A stretch of DNA of 5,450 nt. Source: JANWHZ01 sp964527385 (lineage in GTDB: Bacteria > Patescibacteriota > Saccharimonadia > Saccharimonadales > UBA4665). Every line of letters begins with the position of its first letter. The first letter of the stretch is position 1. The notes under the pieces were generated by a model. That model was not told where the DNA came from. It searched no databases and was given only the letters and a program-made list of their open reading frames with translations. Location: assembly GCA_964527385.1 (NCBI GenBank), contig CAZGPZ010000071.1:1-5450 (forward strand). Direction: 5' to 3'. This document shows, in pieces, positions 3,727 to 5,450 of the stretch. A program made the translations under genes and the position numbers.

Positions 3727-5450
3727 TCAGACGTCCTGGGAGAAGATAATCGCCGAGTATGGTCCGATGTCCAGTGAGCCGTTGTGGTTCGTTGCTGTGA
3801 CGTCAAACGTGGCGGTATCTTTGAAGTCGGGGCTGTAGCCTTTCCAGTCGCTGTTAAACCGCACGCGCCATAGTCCGTCGCGTGGAAAATAAATAGTATA
3901 GTTTTTCTGGGTCTTGTTGGCAAAGTTCAACACCACCACGACATCGTCTTTCGGTCCGCCGCGTTCCCAGCGGTGGTAGGCGAGCATTTTGTTGTCTTCG
4001 TTCAGGTGAATAATATTGAAACAGTGGTGGATAAGCCCGCGTGTGGTATCATACTGATTTTTGCGCAGAGCGATCAGATGCTTGTGCGCTTCAACGATAC
4101 CCGCGAATCTTTCCGCATTTTTCCAGTCCAGCGCCTGGTAATCGTTAAAACTGCCCGATTCCATGAATTCCTGGCCCTGGAACAGCATAGGCATGCCGGG
4201 TGCGGTCAGTATGATCGCGCTGGCAAGGAGCGAGCGGCGACGGGCGTACAATCCGGACGGGTCGCTGGGCTGTATTTCCGCGTTCATGCGCTTGCCACCA
4301 TTCGCGGCAGAGTCGTGCGAATCGCTGTAAATAACTCGCTGGAAAGCGTCGCCGTTATAGGTGCGGTTCAGGGCATTCGCCACGGCAGTAAGGTTACGGT
4401 CGGCATCGTTGGTGGCGTCCAGGGCGCTCCGCAAAACAAACGGCAAATTAACTTCCCACTGCGCCGAAAAACCCGCACCGCCATCGGTTTTCGGCTTGGT
4501 AATGTAATCATTGCCCGACGTGTCCTCGGCAACCAACAGGATGCCAGGGTTAATCTTGCGCGCAACGTTGGTGATTCCCTGCAGCAACTGCCAACCGTCG
4601 GCCAGATCGTTGCCCGGATCATCATTATGCCCTTTGGCGTTGCGAATAAAAATCGTCGAGTCGACGCGGATGCCGTCCAAGCGGAAATCATGCGCCCACA
4701 TGCGGACGTTGTCATAGATGAACTGGCGCACTTCTGCACGGCCGTAATCGGGGCGCACATCACCCCAAGGTGTTGTGGAGCGCCAATCATTATAAAAATA
4801 CACGCCGCCTTTGCTGTTTTCCGACCAGCCGTCGAATTGCCACAAGTCCAGCCCATCTGGCCCGAAATGGTTGTATACCACATCAAGGATAACGCCGATG
4901 CCACGCGCATGTGCCGCTTTGACAAATTCCAGGAAAGCATGGCGGCCGCCGTATAAGCTCTCGACGGCATAGATGAAATCCGTCGCATAACCCCAGCCTT
5001 TGTCATTCGGCATGCTGCCCACCGGCATGAGCTCGATCATATTGACGCCAAGCCCAGCCAGGTAGTCCAGCTTTTCAGCCGCAGCCTCGAATGTCCCCGG
5101 CGTCGATGGGTCTGGCCGGTTGAACGTGCCGACGTGCATCTCGTAGATAACGAATTCATTGAACGTAGTGCCGGCAAATTCTTGGCTGCCCCAATCAAAA
5201 TGTGGATCAATCACGACCGAGTTGCCGGCGTTCGTCGTTACCTGCATGGCACGCGGATCGTTCTTGTACATCTGTTGCGTGCCGGTATCTATGACGTAGC
5301 GGTACTCAGAACCCGCAACGGCATCTTGCGCGAAACCAGCCCAATAGCCGTCGTCCTCGCTCGCGAGCGGCTGGAGTTGCCACCCATTAAAAGTCCCGGT
5401 AACCGACACGCTTTTAGCAAATGGCGCCCAGACACGGAAGCTCACACCAT
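3727..5450 (-). CDS. GH13 alpha-amylase-superfamily enzyme, branching-enzyme-like (5' end beyond window)
   Basis: The order is an N-terminal CBM48/E-set beta domain (residues about 1-85 from the GTG at 5445, with FRVWAPFAKSVSVTGTFNGW), a GH13 (beta/alpha)8 barrel (about 95-465) and a C-terminal beta-sandwich (about 470-572). All four GH13 signatures are visible: DVVYNH (188-193), GIRVDS (258-263, nucleophile Asp262), VAED (305-308, acid/base Glu307) and SDSHD (374-378, Asp378). It therefore should be active on alpha-1,4-glucans. The CBM48 plus the EMHVGTF and WGYATDFIYAVESLYG segments resemble glycogen branching enzymes and trehalohydrolases; hydrolase, branching or debranching specificity cannot be settled by reading. 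No signal peptide is visible, suggesting a cytoplasmic enzyme, but the true N-terminus is missing: the frame stays open upstream of 5445 and the usual family sequence has a residue run before GVSFRVWAP. It ends in TGA, and no strong terminator follows. Confidence 0.93.
   Translation of the reverse strand, partial: GVSFRVWAPFAKSVSVTGTFNGWQLQPLASEDDGYWAGFAQDAVAGSEYRYVIDTGTQQMYKNDPRAMQVTTNAGNSVVIDPHFDWGSQEFAGTTFNEFVIYEMHVGTFNRPDPSTPGTFEAAAEKLDYLAGLGVNMIELMPVGSMPNDKGWGYATDFIYAVESLYGGRHAFLEFVKAAHARGIGVILDVVYNHFGPDGLDLWQFDGWSENSKGGVYFYNDWRSTTPWGDVRPDYGRAEVRQFIYDNVRMWAHDFRLDGIRVDSTIFIRNAKGHNDDPGNDLADGWQLLQGITNVARKINPGILLVAEDTSGNDYITKPKTDGGAGFSAQWEVNLPFVLRSALDATNDADRNLTAVANALNRTYNGDAFQRVIYSDSHDSAANGGKRMNAEIQPSDPSGLYARRRSLLASAIILTAPGMPMLFQGQEFMESGSFNDYQALDWKNAERFAGIVEAHKHLIALRKNQYDTTRGLIHHCFNIIHLNEDNKMLAYHRWERGGPKDDVVVVLNFANKTQKNYTIYFPRDGLWRVRFNSDWKGYSPDFKDTATFDVTATNHNGSLDIGPYSAIIFSQDV

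Noticed and set aside
3973..4956. Plus-strand ORF of 327 codons
   Set aside because: Long, but antisense to the GH13 barrel including the catalytic motifs; it arises from codon structure of the real gene and shows no domain.
4368..5006. Minus-strand ORF of 212 codons
   Set aside because: It overlaps the GH13 gene in another frame; high Ser/Met/Arg/Ala content is typical of a frame shadow.
5443..5445. GTG as the true start of the GH13 gene
   Set aside because: The frame remains open to the window edge and the GVSFRVWAP motif normally follows more N-terminal sequence, so the gene is treated as partial.
1..5450. CRISPR array, insertion sequence, integrase or attachment site at the tRNAs
   Set aside because: No repeated spacers, no transposase or integrase motifs, and no direct repeat of the tRNA 3' ends elsewhere in the window.
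1..5450. Recoded UGA (code 25) as in some candidate-phylum bacteria
   Set aside because: TGA ends the GH13, reductase and peptidase genes at family-appropriate lengths, and Trp/Gly codons are standard.

Overview
Every supported gene in this window lies on the minus strand, so transcription runs from high to low coordinates. The gene set suggests a small-genome bacterium using the standard bacterial code: TGA is a genuine stop and tryptophan is TGG. Base composition is moderate. The mix of small single-domain enzymes, short proteins without recognisable family, and extended -10 promoters reminds me of Candidate Phyla Radiation / Patescibacteria, perhaps Saccharimonadia. That is an impression; nothing here is a phylogenetic marker strong enough to prove it.

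In transcription order the layout is as follows. (1) 5450-3727: a GH13 alpha-amylase-superfamily enzyme of branching-enzyme-like architecture with all catalytic residues, probably continuing upstream of the window. (2) 3726-3500: an intergenic stretch with a promoter and a doubtful 46-aa ORF. (3) 3499-2981: a 172-aa soluble helical protein of unknown function with a strong Shine-Dalgarno. (4) 2951-2460 and 2463-1828: a RibD C-terminal/DHFR-like reductase and a peptidase E-like S51 protein, joined by an ATGA stop/start overlap. (5) 1728-1483: an 81-aa protein of unknown function with its own promoter and Shine-Dalgarno. (6) about 1361-627: a protein with distant resemblance to the DUF218/YdcF family. 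(7) 580-507 and 491-405: a two-gene tRNA cluster, tRNA-Cys(GCA) then tRNA-Leu(UAA), both with encoded CCA, driven by a clear promoter. (8) 356-1: the N-terminal part of a HAD-family hydrolase starting at GTG, leaving the window.

The genes do not form one obvious pathway; this looks like a housekeeping/accessory neighbourhood of small transcription units. The most interesting things are small-scale. The tRNA-Cys has A18 and G55 in place of the near-universal G18-U55 elbow pair. The tRNA-Leu variable arm repeats the anticodon stem-loop almost exactly. A GGTATA-containing -10 motif, usually in the extended form TGGTATAmW, recurs before several genes. Two genes have a -10 box exactly 7 nt before the start codon, which suggests leaderless transcripts. 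I found no CRISPR array, insertion sequence, phage gene or clear multi-gene defence system.
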